Notes under the pieces: model-generated
What the model was told of the DNA's origin: nothing
The model's database searches: none
Seen by the model: only the letters and a program-made list of their open reading frames with translations
Position numbers and translations under genes: made by a program
From: CAWFGW01 sp963849955
Lineage (GTDB): Bacteria; Bacteroidota; Bacteroidia; Cytophagales; JAAEPT01
DNA: 64,000 bases
Reading direction: 5' to 3'
Assembly: GCA_963849955.1 (NCBI GenBank)
Contig: CAWKJU010000016.1
Span: forward strand, 124,001 to 188,000
Part shown: one piece after another, positions 52,403 to 61,080 of the stretch
Position numbering within the stretch: position 1 is the first letter of the stretch
Layout: each line of letters opens with the position of its first letter

Positions 52403-53005
52403 TTATTCAGCAGACTTTTCTTCTGATGACTCTTCAGCAGGAGTTTCTACTTCTTCTGTTGCTTCTGCAGTTGGGGCTTCTTCTGTTGACTCTGTAGCTT
52501 CAACTTCTTCAGCAGGAGCTTCAGCAGCTGCAGCAGCAGCTAATGCATCTTCAGTAGCTTTTTTCTCAGCATCAGCAGCATCTTTTCTAATTTGTGCTCT
52601 TTCTTCAGCCGATTTCTTCACAGCATCTTCTTTTGCTTTTGCTTTGTCAGCAACTGTTTTGTCTGTCGCTTTTGCTTTGTCAGCTTCCCAAGCAGCAAAT
52701 TTTTCATCTGCAACCTCTTGAGTAATTGCACCTTTGTTCACACCTACTTGTAAGTGTTTCTTAAGCATAATTCCTTTTAGAGAAAGTAATTTTTTAGCTG
52801 TATCAGTGATTTCAGCACCTTTCATTACCCATGCAAAAGCACTATCCACATTGATATCAATGAGTGGAGGCTCAACATTAGGATTATAGATACCTAATTT
52901 TTCAATGAATTTACCATCACGTGGTGATCTGGAGTCTGCCACTACAACACTGTATATCGGCTTTCTTTTTTTTCCTCCTCTTGCTAATCTAATTTTAGTA
53001 GCCAT
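52403..53005 (-). CDS. rpsP: 30S ribosomal protein S16 with long Ala/Glu-rich tail
   Basis: A 200-residue bS16. The first about 85 residues are the normal ribosomal protein (MATKIRLARGGKKRKPIYSV; VVADSRSPRDGKFIEKLGIY). The family is usually 80-90 residues; here a tail of about 115 follows, first Lys/Ala/Asp-rich (KAKATDKTVADKAKAKEDAV), then acidic and Ala-rich (EEVEATESTEEAPTAEATEE). Such tails occur in Bacteroidota; their role is not known. It is the first gene of the operon and has a good promoter at 53058-53087. Confidence 0.96.
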   Translation of the reverse strand: MATKIRLARGGKKRKPIYSVVVADSRSPRDGKFIEKLGIYNPNVEPPLIDINVDSAFAWVMKGAEITDTAKKLLSLKGIMLKKHLQVGVNKGAITQEVADEKFAAWEADKAKATDKTVADKAKAKEDAVKKSAEERAQIRKDAADAEKKATEDALAAAAAAEAPAEEVEATESTEEAPTAEATEEVETPAEESSEEKSAE

Positions 53006-53057
53006 TATTTTTTTATTTAGTGGTGGAACCCGTCCACCTAGTTTATTTTAAGGGCTG

Positions 53058-53087
53058 CAAAACTACTGTTTTATTGTTTAAGTTCAA
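53058..53087 (-). promoter_or_regulatory. Bacteroidota-type promoter of the rpsP operon
   Basis: On the minus strand TTG (53085-53087), a 19-base spacer and TAGTTTTG (53058-53065) match TTG-N19-TAnnTTTG exactly. Transcription would start near 53050, leaving a leader of about 45 bases before the rpsP ATG at 53005. A second TAnnTTTG (TACTTTTG) lies about 35-40 bases further upstream with a 16-base spacer and could be a weaker start. Confidence 0.75.
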
Positions 53088-53163
53088 AGTTTTCCACAAA
53101 AGTATAATAGCAAGACCGCACAAAGTGTTTAATATTTTTAAAACCATTGATTATCAAGCCCTA

Positions 53164-54189
53164 TTAACAACCGCCTTTACTCAAATTATTTTTATAAATC
53201 ACTCTGTTTTTATTGTGTTCAGAGTTCGTTTTTGCAAAATTATGAAACCCCGAACAGTCGCCTTTGGCACACATAAAGATAAACTCATGGTCTGTAGCAT
53301 TCAGCACTGCATCAATAGAAGATATGGCAGGTAAGTTGATTGGCCCTGGTGGCAACCCAGAATATTTATACGTATTATAAGGGGAGTCGACTTCTTTATG
53401 AATGTTCAATACTTGTTTTATAGTGAAGTCTCTACACGAGAAAATCAATGTTGGGTCGGCCTGTAAAGGAATCCCTTGTCTTAATCTGTTCAGGTATAAA
53501 CCTGCTACTAGGGGTTTTTCTGTTGACTGATAGGTTTCTGCTTGAACAATGGACGCTAACGTAGACACCTCTTTTTGAGACAAACCTAATTTTTCTGCTT
53601 TGGCTTTTCTTTCTTCATTCCAGAACCGGTCATATTCGGTTTTCATTCGGTCAAGTAATTCCTTTTCGTCATAAGTCCACCATACTTGGTAGGTATTGGG
53701 AATGAACATGGAAATAAACGTGTTGGTATCAAAACCATAACTTACTGCTACTTCCTGGCTCTTTATCATTTGGCTTAAAGTTGCAGAATCAGCGATTATG
53801 TCCTTAGATAATTTTCCCGCGACATTTTCCGGGAGCCTCGCTTGACTGAACTGAAGCATTACCGGGTCTTGAGCCCCACTCCGCAAGAGACGAATAGCCT
53901 CAATATTGGTCATGTTTTTCTTCAGAAGATATTTTCCTGGTTTAATGTTTTCTTGGTAGTCCATCATTTTCGCCAACACACTAAATGAAATTGGGTCGAT
54001 GACAATACCTTGATCAACTGTATACTTAAGTAGTTTTTGAAAATCTGTTCGCTCCGTTATATAAATATGGGTGTCTTCTCTTTCTACTAAGACATTTGGA
54101 GTGAATACATATTGGTAAGCTGTGAAAATGACAATTACCAAAAGGAGTATTAAGACAAATATAAATTGATGTGACCTTTTTAATTTCAT
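53164..54189 (-). CDS. mltG: Endolytic murein transglycosylase MltG
   Basis: A 341-residue inner-membrane lytic transglycosylase that cuts new glycan strands and may set their length. A basic start and one membrane helix (FIFVLILLLVIVIFTAYQYV) are followed by a LysM-like part, then the YceG fold: LASIVQAETYQ, with Glu218 at the place of the catalytic Glu of E. coli MltG, GLYLNRLRQGIPLQADPTLI and YSGLPPGPINLPAISSIDAV. Length is normal. It lies 158 bases upstream of rpsP, divergent from the Sua5-type gene. Confidence 0.94.
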   Translation of the reverse strand: MKLKRSHQFIFVLILLLVIVIFTAYQYVFTPNVLVEREDTHIYITERTDFQKLLKYTVDQGIVIDPISFSVLAKMMDYQENIKPGKYLLKKNMTNIEAIRLLRSGAQDPVMLQFSQARLPENVAGKLSKDIIADSATLSQMIKSQEVAVSYGFDTNTFISMFIPNTYQVWWTYDEKELLDRMKTEYDRFWNEERKAKAEKLGLSQKEVSTLASIVQAETYQSTEKPLVAGLYLNRLRQGIPLQADPTLIFSCRDFTIKQVLNIHKEVDSPYNTYKYSGLPPGPINLPAISSIDAVLNATDHEFIFMCAKGDCSGFHNFAKTNSEHNKNRVIYKNNLSKGGC

Positions 54190-54301
54190 TGTTACTAAGA
54201 TATGACTAGTGCAACTTTATAAGAAGTAAAAGTAGACAAAAAAGTCATCCTCTTTGAAACACTCTCACAAAACTGTTTACTTTGTGGAATATTTTAGCAC
54301 C

Positions 54302-54919
54302 ATGGTAATAGAGTTTGACCCCGAAAGATCTAATCCTCACAAATTAAAAGAAGTAGTGGAGTGCCTGCGTAATGGTGGAGTAATTATCTATCCAACGGAC
54401 ACCGTCTATGCAATGGGTTGCGACTTGCACAACAACAAAGCAATTGAAAAAATATGTCGCATTAAAGGTGTAAAGTCTAACAAATCACAATTTTCATTCA
54501 TCTGCCACGACTTGAGTCATATTTCACAATATGCAAAACAACTTGACAATACCGTCTTTAAATTGATGAAAAGAGCCTTACCTGGTCCTTATACTTTCAT
54601 TGTTGATGCTAACAGTAATGTCCCTAAGTTTATTCAGGAAAAGAAAAAAACAGTCGGGATTCGAGTACCTAACCATGCAGTTCCTCAATTACTGGTACAA
54701 GAACTTGGAAGACCAATCATTACCACTTCCTTAAAAAGCATGGATGAAATCGCAGTCTATATGACTGATCCTTTAGAAATAGCCAACCAGTATTTAAACC
54801 AAGTGGATTATATTATTAATAGTGGTTATGGACAAAATGAAGGCTCAACAGTAATTGATTGTTCCAATGGACAAATTGAAGTGATTCGAGAAGGAATGGG
54901 AAGGTTGGATATTTTGTAG
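54302..54919 (+). CDS. L-threonylcarbamoyladenylate synthase family (Sua5/YciO/YrdC)
   Basis: A 205-residue protein for forming threonylcarbamoyl-AMP, the precursor of t6A in tRNAs reading ANN codons. I choose ATG 54302 (MVIEFDPERSNPHKLKEVVE); an ATG 16 codons upstream adds an unlike N-terminus and lies before a TAnnTTTG-like box (TTTACTTTG, 54279-54287). The YrdC fold shows GGVIIYPTDTVYAMGCDLHN, KRALPGPYTFIVDA, and VGIRVPNHAVPQLL. It may be YciO rather than TsaC, since YciO has the same fold and similar size. It overlaps nothing; the WbqC gene starts 1 base after the stop. Confidence 0.88.
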   Translation: MVIEFDPERSNPHKLKEVVECLRNGGVIIYPTDTVYAMGCDLHNNKAIEKICRIKGVKSNKSQFSFICHDLSHISQYAKQLDNTVFKLMKRALPGPYTFIVDANSNVPKFIQEKKKTVGIRVPNHAVPQLLVQELGRPIITTSLKSMDEIAVYMTDPLEIANQYLNQVDYIINSGYGQNEGSTVIDCSNGQIEVIREGMGRLDIL

Positions 54920-54920
54920 A

Positions 54921-55535
54921 ATGGGAAAAGCTATTGCTGAAACACATTTCTTTCCTTGTTTGGAATATTTTTATCACCTCATTAATGCGGATGAATTTAT
55001 TATTGAAGCAAATGAAAGTTTTCAAAAACAAAGCTTTAGGAGCCGTTGTGAAATATTAACTGCTAATGGCGTTAAAAACTTAACTATTCCTATTATTCAT
55101 GGCGAAACACGAAATTCTATTCAAACCACATTAATAGATTATAAAGAAAACTGGCTACAAACTTTTTGGAGAACACTTGAGGCAGCCTATAAGCGGTCAC
55201 CCTATTTCGACTACTTTGAAATGATTTTTAAGCCTATTTTATTTAAAAAAAATGAAAATTTATTCCAACTTAATTTTGAAATCATAGAAGCATGTAATAA
55301 GTTTTTGTCAATTGACTCGTGCATATCAGTATCCACAGTCTACGAAACTACTTATCCTGAAGTGCTTGATTTGAGAAATATGATTAACCCTAAAAAGAAA
55401 TCAGATCTGTTGTTTCCAAATTACCCCCAAAATTTCGGTAATGCATTCATAAACAATTTAAGCATTATCGATTTAATTATGAATGAAGGACCTGCGGGAG
55501 TGTTCGTATTAAAATCACCTGAAAGTTCTATTTAA
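54921..55535 (+). CDS. WbqC family protein
   Basis: A 204-residue protein of the WbqC fold, recognised by FFPCLEYFYHLINADEFIIE, then NESFQKQSFRSRCEILTANG, TIPIIHGETRN and WLQTFWRTLEAAYKRSPYF. WbqC proteins are found in O-antigen and amino-sugar loci and also as stand-alone genes in Bacteroidota; the reaction is not established. It is separated from the Sua5-type gene by 1 base, which suggests one transcript, although the two have no known shared pathway. An AT-rich hairpin (55543-55551 with 55566-55574) follows the stop; it is weak as a terminator. Confidence 0.8.
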   Translation: MGKAIAETHFFPCLEYFYHLINADEFIIEANESFQKQSFRSRCEILTANGVKNLTIPIIHGETRNSIQTTLIDYKENWLQTFWRTLEAAYKRSPYFDYFEMIFKPILFKKNENLFQLNFEIIEACNKFLSIDSCISVSTVYETTYPEVLDLRNMINPKKKSDLLFPNYPQNFGNAFINNLSIIDLIMNEGPAGVFVLKSPESSI

Positions 55536-55685
55536 ACTAAAAGTTCTATTTTGCGTTTTAAATATAAATAGAACAAAAACAAGATTTTTCTTGTTACTTG
55601 TACTATGCCACTCGTATTTATTAATGCGGGGGTAGATTAAGAGTCTTAAATCGTCTATATTTACTTTAGACATACAAATATTGAT

Positions 55686-58271
55686 ATGGAAGCAAGGTTT
55701 TCAAATAGAGTAAAAGAAGTAATTTCCCTAAGTAGGGAAGAAGCACTTCGATTGGGCCATGACTACATCGGGGCAGAACATTTGCTTCTTGGAATGATTC
55801 GAGAAGGTGAGGGTATTGCTGTTGGCTTGTTGTTAAAATTAGGAGTCTCCCTTGAGGAATTAAAAGTTTCTATCGAGGAGGCCACAAAAGGTACCGCTAC
55901 GGGAAATGTAAAAAGTTTGGCGAGCATCCCTTTGACAAGACAGTCTGAAAAAGTTTTAAAAATAACATATTTAGAGGCTAAAATATTTAAGAGCGAATTA
56001 ATTGGCACTGAGCATTTATTGCTTTCGATTCTTCGTGATGAAGATAATATTGCTACTCAAGTGTTAGATCGGTTCAAAGTTAAATATGAAGTAGTGAAAG
56101 AATTATTAGAGTTTCAAAGCAAAAACCCTAGTGCTTCGTCAGATACTGATGATGAAGATGACGCTCAAAGTGGTGTTTTCGGTTCAAGTGGATCAGCAGC
56201 AAGCGGGGTTGGTAAAGAAGCGGGCAAAGGTGTAGAAAAATCCAAGACTCCAGTTTTAGATAATTTTGGTCGAGATTTAACTAAACATGCTGAAGACAAT
56301 AAACTTGACCCTATTGTTGGTCGAGAAAAAGAGATTGAGCGAGTTGCACAAGTTTTATCAAGAAGAAAAAAGAACAACCCGATCTTAATAGGTGAACCAG
56401 GTGTAGGTAAAACTGCTATCGCAGAAGGCTTGGCATTAAGAATTATTCAGAAAAAAGTTTCACGTGTTCTCTTTAATAAGCGTGTAGTAACGCTTGATTT
56501 AGCTTCATTAGTAGCTGGCACCAAATATCGTGGCCAGTTCGAAGAGCGCATGAAAGCAGTAATGAATGAGTTGGAAAAAAACCCTGATGTAATTCTTTTC
56601 ATAGATGAGTTACATACTATTGTGGGTGCTGGTGGAGCATCAGGTTCATTGGATGCTTCCAACATGTTTAAACCGGCATTAGCTCGGGGTGAAATACAAT
56701 GTATTGGTGCGACTACATTAGATGAGTACAGACAATATGTGGAGAAAGATGGTGCGTTAGCCAGACGTTTTCAATTGGTAATGGTTGATCCAACTTCACC
56801 AGAAGAAACGTTATTGATTCTTGATAACATCAAAGAAAAGTATGAAGAGCATCACCAAGTACACTACACTGAAGAGGCGTTAGATGCTTGTGTAAAATTG
56901 TCTGATCGATATATTAGCGACCGTTTTCTGCCTGATAAAGCAATTGACATATTAGATGAGGTTGGTGCAAGGGTGCACATCAGCAACATACATGTTCCTG
57001 AAGCAATTCTTGTTTTGGAAGAGAAGGTTGAAGACATCAAAAAAGAAAAAAATAGAGTTGTTAAAAGCCAAAAATATGAAGAGGCTGCACAACTTCGTGA
57101 TAAAGAAAAGAAGTTACTGGAACAACTGGATCAAGAGAAGTTAAAGTGGGAAGAGGAAACGAAGAAACAACGCTTTAAAGTTACAGAAGAGCACGTTGCA
57201 GATGTAATTGCGATGATGACTGGTATTCCAGTAAAAAAAGTAGCTCAGAAAGACGGGGAAAAAATACTTTCCATGGCGTCTGAAATCAAAAAACGCGTAA
57301 TTGGTCAAGATCAAGCTATCGAAAAATTAGCTAAGGCGATTCAACGAACACGTGTTGGACTAAAAGACCCTAAAAAACCAATTGGTTCTTTTATATTCTT
57401 AGGTCAAACGGGTGTAGGTAAAACTGAATTAGCAAAAGTATTAGCTTCATATTTATTTGATAGTGAGGATAGTTTGATTCGAATCGACATGAGTGAATAC
57501 ATGGAGAAATTCTCTGTGTCGCGCTTAGTGGGGGCACCTCCAGGATATGTCGGGTACGAAGAAGGAGGTCAGTTGACTGAAAAAGTGAGAAGAAAACCTT
57601 ATAGTGTTGTTTTATTAGATGAAATCGAAAAAGCACACCCTGATGTTTTCAACTTATTACTTCAAGTATTGGACGATGGTATATTAACGGATGGACTTGG
57701 TAGACGAGTGGATTTCAGAAACACCATCATCATTATGACATCAAATATAGGTGTTCGTGACTTGAAAGACTTTGGATCAGGAATTGGTTTTGCCACAAAA
57801 ACACGCGTGGACAACATGGATGAAATTCTTAAAGGCAGAATTCAAAACGCCTTAAAGAAAGCATTCTCTCCAGAATTCTTGAACAGGTTAGATGATTTAA
57901 TTGTCTTTAATAACTTAGGTAAAGAAGAAATTTTGCAAATCATTGATGTTTCATTAACGAAAGTATTCCAACGCATTAAAAACATTGGTTATGATATTGA
58001 GTTGAGTGAAAAAGCAAAAAGTTTCTTAGCTGAAAAAGGATTTGATGCCAACTTTGGTGCAAGACCATTAAACAGAGCCGTTCAAAAATACTTAGAAGAT
58101 CCACTTGCAGAGGAAATATTAAGTGGTGAAGTAAAAGAAGGTGATACACTAATTGCTGAATTTGATGAGAAAGAGATGAAAATCTTCTTTACTGTTAAAG
58201 GTAAGTCGAAGAAGAAAAAAGCTTCTTCTGATGAAGAAACAAAAGAAGAAACCAAGGACAGTAGTAAGTAA
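55686..58271 (+). CDS. clpC: ATP-dependent Clp protease ATP-binding subunit ClpC
   Basis: An 861-residue AAA+ unfoldase that feeds proteins to ClpP. Two Clp_N repeats open the protein (FSNRVKEVISLSREEALRLG; LLGMIREGEGIAVGLLLKLG). The first AAA module has GEPGVGKTAIAEG and VILFIDELHTI, a UVR-type middle domain lies around 455-500 (VKSQKYEEAAQLRDKEKKLL), and the second AAA module has GQTGVGKTELAK and VVLLDEIEKAHPDVF. The UVR domain makes it ClpC rather than ClpA or ClpB. The end is rich in Lys and Glu. It stands alone and ends in a perfect hairpin terminator. Confidence 0.96.
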   Translation: MEARFSNRVKEVISLSREEALRLGHDYIGAEHLLLGMIREGEGIAVGLLLKLGVSLEELKVSIEEATKGTATGNVKSLASIPLTRQSEKVLKITYLEAKIFKSELIGTEHLLLSILRDEDNIATQVLDRFKVKYEVVKELLEFQSKNPSASSDTDDEDDAQSGVFGSSGSAASGVGKEAGKGVEKSKTPVLDNFGRDLTKHAEDNKLDPIVGREKEIERVAQVLSRRKKNNPILIGEPGVGKTAIAEGLALRIIQKKVSRVLFNKRVVTLDLASLVAGTKYRGQFEERMKAVMNELEKNPDVILFIDELHTIVGAGGASGSLDASNMFKPALARGEIQCIGATTLDEYRQYVEKDGALARRFQLVMVDPTSPEETLLILDNIKEKYEEHHQVHYTEEALDACVKLSDRYISDRFLPDKAIDILDEVGARVHISNIHVPEAILVLEEKVEDIKKEKNRVVKSQKYEEAAQLRDKEKKLLEQLDQEKLKWEEETKKQRFKVTEEHVADVIAMMTGIPVKKVAQKDGEKILSMASEIKKRVIGQDQAIEKLAKAIQRTRVGLKDPKKPIGSFIFLGQTGVGKTELAKVLASYLFDSEDSLIRIDMSEYMEKFSVSRLVGAPPGYVGYEEGGQLTEKVRRKPYSVVLLDEIEKAHPDVFNLLLQVLDDGILTDGLGRRVDFRNTIIIMTSNIGVRDLKDFGSGIGFATKTRVDNMDEILKGRIQNALKKAFSPEFLNRLDDLIVFNNLGKEEILQIIDVSLTKVFQRIKNIGYDIELSEKAKSFLAEKGFDANFGARPLNRAVQKYLEDPLAEEILSGEVKEGDTLIAEFDEKEMKIFFTVKGKSKKKKASSDEETKEETKDSSK

Positions 58272-58293
58272 TATCGTTCTTATGAAGAAAATT

Positions 58294-58327
58294 AAAAGAG
58301 CTTTGATGACTACATCAAAGCTCTTTT
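58294..58327. terminator. Bidirectional 15-bp hairpin terminator between clpC and the luxR gene
   Basis: The arms AAAAGAGCTTTGATG (58294-58308) and CATCAAAGCTCTTTT (58313-58327) are exact inverted copies with the loop ACTA. Each strand ends in a run of four T within the stem, followed by more T/A, so it can stop both the clpC transcript and the convergent LuxR operon, whose stop is at 58340. Confidence 0.9.
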
Positions 58328-58339
58328 ATTTACAAAAAT

Positions 58340-59134
58340 TTAAATCATGTTTTTTTGAACTGCAATTCTTACTAATTCAGGAATAGTAGAGACAGGGTTC
58401 CTCACCAGCATATTTTTTCGATGGTTATCAACAGTGTTTTTACTCAAACAAAGTATTTCAGATATTTCTTTACTGGTTTTTCCATAGCTTATCAAGGTTA
58501 ATACATCGTGTTCTCTTGCACTCAATGTTATCTGGGGACACAAACGGTTTTCTATTTTCTCAAGTTGATCATTAGTGATGTTATAAAATGAAGGATGTTG
58601 ATCAGAAAGGGCTATTGCATGCACTTCTAATTTAAAACCAGTATCAATTCTTTTTGTGATATAATCCGTAAAACAAACCAGCTTATTCATTACCCCACCT
58701 GATTCTTCCATATCTACCACTATACTTTGCATAAGAATATGTTTGAATGTGTTACCGTATTTTACTCTGAAGTTGATTTGATGTCTGTATTCTGTCCATA
58801 AAGGAATCGGAATGTTAGTTTTCCAAAATTCCATAGCTGCTTTTTCTGCCTCAATAAAGCAAGGAATATCTTCAACATGCATTACACTTAATAACTTTTC
58901 AATGGAAAAACCTACTTCTGTAATTCCAAATAAATCATTAATTCCAGGAGTTGTTCCATAAGCTTTGCTTTCTAAAAAGTTGAAAAGAAGAAAAAAATGA
59001 GGAGCAGTTAGCAAAAAACAATCTAATTTCGATTTAAAATCTTTAAAATTAGAGTATTGATTGTCAACAACTTTATAAGGTTGGTTTTCCCAGGCGTCTT
59101 CTATTAGAGAAAGATTTTCGAACCGATTAAACAT
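58340..59134 (-). CDS. LuxR/GerE-type transcription regulator
   Basis: A 264-residue regulator. The last 65 residues are the GerE helix-turn-helix (ITLSAREHDVLTLISYGKTS; EISEILCLSKNTVDNHRKNM). The N-terminal 190 residues look like a PAS-type sensor (LFNFLESKAYGTTPGINDLF, VMHVEDIPCFIEAEKA, FRVKYGNTFKHILMQSIVVD), so it is not a response regulator with a phosphate receiver; the ligand is unknown. It is the last gene in a six-gene operon and overlaps EamA by 8 bases, which suggests control of its own operon or of a distant target. Confidence 0.85.
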   Translation of the reverse strand: MFNRFENLSLIEDAWENQPYKVVDNQYSNFKDFKSKLDCFLLTAPHFFLLFNFLESKAYGTTPGINDLFGITEVGFSIEKLLSVMHVEDIPCFIEAEKAAMEFWKTNIPIPLWTEYRHQINFRVKYGNTFKHILMQSIVVDMEESGGVMNKLVCFTDYITKRIDTGFKLEVHAIALSDQHPSFYNITNDQLEKIENRLCPQITLSAREHDVLTLISYGKTSKEISEILCLSKNTVDNHRKNMLVRNPVSTIPELVRIAVQKNMI

Positions 59135-60014
59135 TTTTGTTGCTTAATTTTCCATTAATAATAAACACGGCTAGTACACCAAGTATTCCTCCTAAAACAG
59201 TGTTCCACAATAGCGGTTCCTGGTGAAAAATTAAAGCACCAACAACCGACATTGTAGGGACTATGAAAATAAATGTACTTGCCTTTTCGGCACCTATTTT
59301 TGCTGAAGCATACATAAAACAAGTGGTTGCTATTGCTGAGTTAATAGTCCCAAAATAGAGGATGTTCAGCCAAAATTTTAAATCTCCAGTGAATAGTAAA
59401 TATTTCACTTCCTCAAAATCCACTATAAATAGAAAACCACAAGCAGCAGTCACATGTAACCACAAACTGAAAGCCATGGCGTTGCCAAATCGGTTAGCAT
59501 TGGAGGTGAGCTTAATCATCACCGCCCAAAGAAAGGCCGCCAGTAGGAAATAAGCATTTCCCGAAGCAAAGAGAGCATCAAAATTTTGCCATATTTTCAA
59601 TAAGATGACTCCCGCAAATACACCGATAATTAAACCAATTACTTCCAATTTATTAGGCACTATTCTACTAATTACCAATCCTATAATAAATGCAAAAACA
59701 GGATTCATTGTAGTGACTAACACACCACCGGCACCTGGCATTCCAGATTTTAAGCCGTGAAAAAACAGCCATGAATAACTGAGCATTATTAACCCAGCCG
59801 GGATAACATAAAGCAGCCCTTTAGTACTGATGTTTAACTTCACTTTAAAACTCGGCAATAAAATAAAGAGGGTGATAATTGTAATCACAAAGCGAATAAA
59901 AGCGATTGATGATGCGCTGCCGTAACCTGAAAGCACTTTAGCAGCAGACCAACTCATTCCCCAAATGCACATGCTTACAATGACTGCTATTATAAGTATC
60001 CGGTCTGACTTCAT
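59127..60014 (-). CDS. EamA-type DMT superfamily transporter
   Basis: A 295-residue inner membrane protein with ten hydrophobic segments in two EamA repeats: SMCIWGMSWSAAKVLSGYGS starts the first, and FLLAAFLWAVMIKLTSNANR the second. PGAGGVLVTTMNPVFAFIIG and NSAIATTCFMYASAKIGAEK are family blocks. It exports metabolites, amino acids or sugars; the substrate is unknown. It overlaps the DUF1330-like gene by 4 bases and the LuxR gene by 8, so all are one unit. Confidence 0.9.
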   Translation of the reverse strand: MKSDRILIIAVIVSMCIWGMSWSAAKVLSGYGSASSIAFIRFVITIITLFILLPSFKVKLNISTKGLLYVIPAGLIMLSYSWLFFHGLKSGMPGAGGVLVTTMNPVFAFIIGLVISRIVPNKLEVIGLIIGVFAGVILLKIWQNFDALFASGNAYFLLAAFLWAVMIKLTSNANRFGNAMAFSLWLHVTAACGFLFIVDFEEVKYLLFTGDLKFWLNILYFGTINSAIATTCFMYASAKIGAEKASTFIFIVPTMSVVGALIFHQEPLLWNTVLGGILGVLAVFIINGKLSNKNV

Positions 60015-60319
60015 CCTATTTTCTCTCCTTTTATAAGCAAGGTAGTACGAATAGCTTGTTCTTTTAAGTGAATAAACTTATTTCGTTCATCGTCTTGTAA
60101 AAACGCTTTAAATTTTTCGTCAGAAGGAAAAGAAATAAGATGAATTTCATATGGGATTTCTTCGAGTGAAAAATCAATAATAGACTCCTTATTAGGTCTA
60201 ATTCTCATTTCTAACTTACCATCATATTTATTAATGATAGGAATAGCTATCGCTTCAAATTCCTCAAAAAGTGATTCTTGATTTTTGAACAGATAGATTA
60301 ATTGAGTGATGTAAATCAT
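60011..60319 (-). CDS. DUF1330-like small protein
   Basis: A 102-residue cytoplasmic protein with a ferredoxin-like pattern: MIYITQLIYLFKNQESLFEE, then a middle strand IPYEIHLISFPSDEKFKAFL and a terminal strand TTLLIKGEKIG. This resembles DUF1330/dimeric alpha-beta barrel proteins, many of which bind small molecules or heme. The charged helix SLFEEFEAIAIPIINKYDG fits. It overlaps both neighbours by 4 bases, coupled in translation to the ABM-domain protein, which has the same fold; the pair may act as a heterodimer, but that is inference. Confidence 0.65.
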   Translation of the reverse strand: MIYITQLIYLFKNQESLFEEFEAIAIPIINKYDGKLEMRIRPNKESIIDFSLEEIPYEIHLISFPSDEKFKAFLQDDERNKFIHLKEQAIRTTLLIKGEKIG

Positions 60320-60636
60320 TTTTCAAAACTATAGTCACGTTCAACTTTTGTAATTCGCACTATGTAGTTAGCATACCATTTATCTTGTCCATTTTTTTGA
60401 GCCACAAGATGATCGCTTTGCTGTTTCCACGATCTAATATCTTCTAAGCTTTTCCAGTAGCTCACTGTTATTTCAAATTTTTCACCCGCACTTTCCATTC
60501 CTAAAAAACCTGATTGTTGTTCGGATAAGAGCCTTATTTCTTTCGCCATTTCAGGATAGCCTTCTCGGTCATTAGTCATACTTGCTGTAAAGATGACCGC
60601 ATAGTAGGGTGGTTGAGGTGTGTTAGCAAAAGTCAT
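60316..60636 (-). CDS. Antibiotic biosynthesis monooxygenase (ABM) domain protein
   Basis: A 106-residue protein with the ABM signature: YYAVIFTASMTNDREGYPEM, LLSEQQSGFLGMESA, EKFEITVSYWKSLEDIRSWK and YANYIVRITKVERDYSF. Members are dimeric alpha-beta barrels that act as cofactor-free monooxygenases or as heme-degrading IsdG-like enzymes; many have no known substrate. The His and Asn of IsdG are not obvious here. It overlaps its neighbours on both sides by 4 bases. Confidence 0.82.
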   Translation of the reverse strand: MTFANTPQPPYYAVIFTASMTNDREGYPEMAKEIRLLSEQQSGFLGMESAGEKFEITVSYWKSLEDIRSWKQQSDHLVAQKNGQDKWYANYIVRITKVERDYSFEK

Positions 60637-61079
60637 GATTTTAATGCCGTTTCTATTTGTTTTAAATGATGTGAGTTATGCCACGCTACCTTGTCTATTT
60701 CATCTTTTACTGTTCTTAACCCAGTTTCACTATGTACGTACTGGTTTGCTCCATGCGATAAATAATATCGTTCAGTCAACGAAAGTATGGCATCTCTTGT
60801 CGCAACAAAGATTGGCTTATTCAATTTTAAATCTTGATTTTTATAATCAAGATTTTTGCACCAGGCATCTTGATCAAACCCCCAGACAACCACCTTATTT
60901 TCTGCAATTCCCCTTCTAATTCTTTCATACAGCACTGTTTCTGCATCAACTAAGTGATGTAACAATTCTTTTACATTCCATTTACCTGGGGCATAGGATT
61001 TCTGTAAATTATCCTCTTCTAATTCAAAATAAGAGCATGTTTGTTCTTTGGTTATTTTTAGCTGGTTGAGGACTTCCAT
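60633..61079 (-). CDS. DinB/YfiT-like metal-dependent protein
   Basis: A 148-residue four-helix bundle of the DinB family. I start at ATG 61079 (MEVLNQLKITKEQTCSYFEL), one base after the stop of the PNPOx-like gene; ATGs at 61103 and 61109 would overlap it. The three metal His are seen in KELLHHLVDAE and WHNSHHLKQIE, with the helix ERIRRGIAENKVVVWGFDQD between. DinB-like proteins include thiol-dependent transferases using bacillithiol or mycothiol. Because bshA is in this genome, a bacillithiol-S-transferase role (BstA type) is possible; inference only. Confidence 0.82.
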   Translation of the reverse strand: MEVLNQLKITKEQTCSYFELEEDNLQKSYAPGKWNVKELLHHLVDAETVLYERIRRGIAENKVVVWGFDQDAWCKNLDYKNQDLKLNKPIFVATRDAILSLTERYYLSHGANQYVHSETGLRTVKDEIDKVAWHNSHHLKQIETALKS

Positions 61080-61080
61080 T

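Noticed and set aside
54254..54301. 16-codon N-terminal extension of the Sua5-type gene
   Set aside because: The residues do not fit the family, and the probable promoter box lies within it; ATG 54302 is preferred.
55543..55574. Hairpin after the WbqC gene as terminator
   Set aside because: The 9-base stem is AT-rich with a 14-base loop and only a short A-run follows; it is too weak to call.
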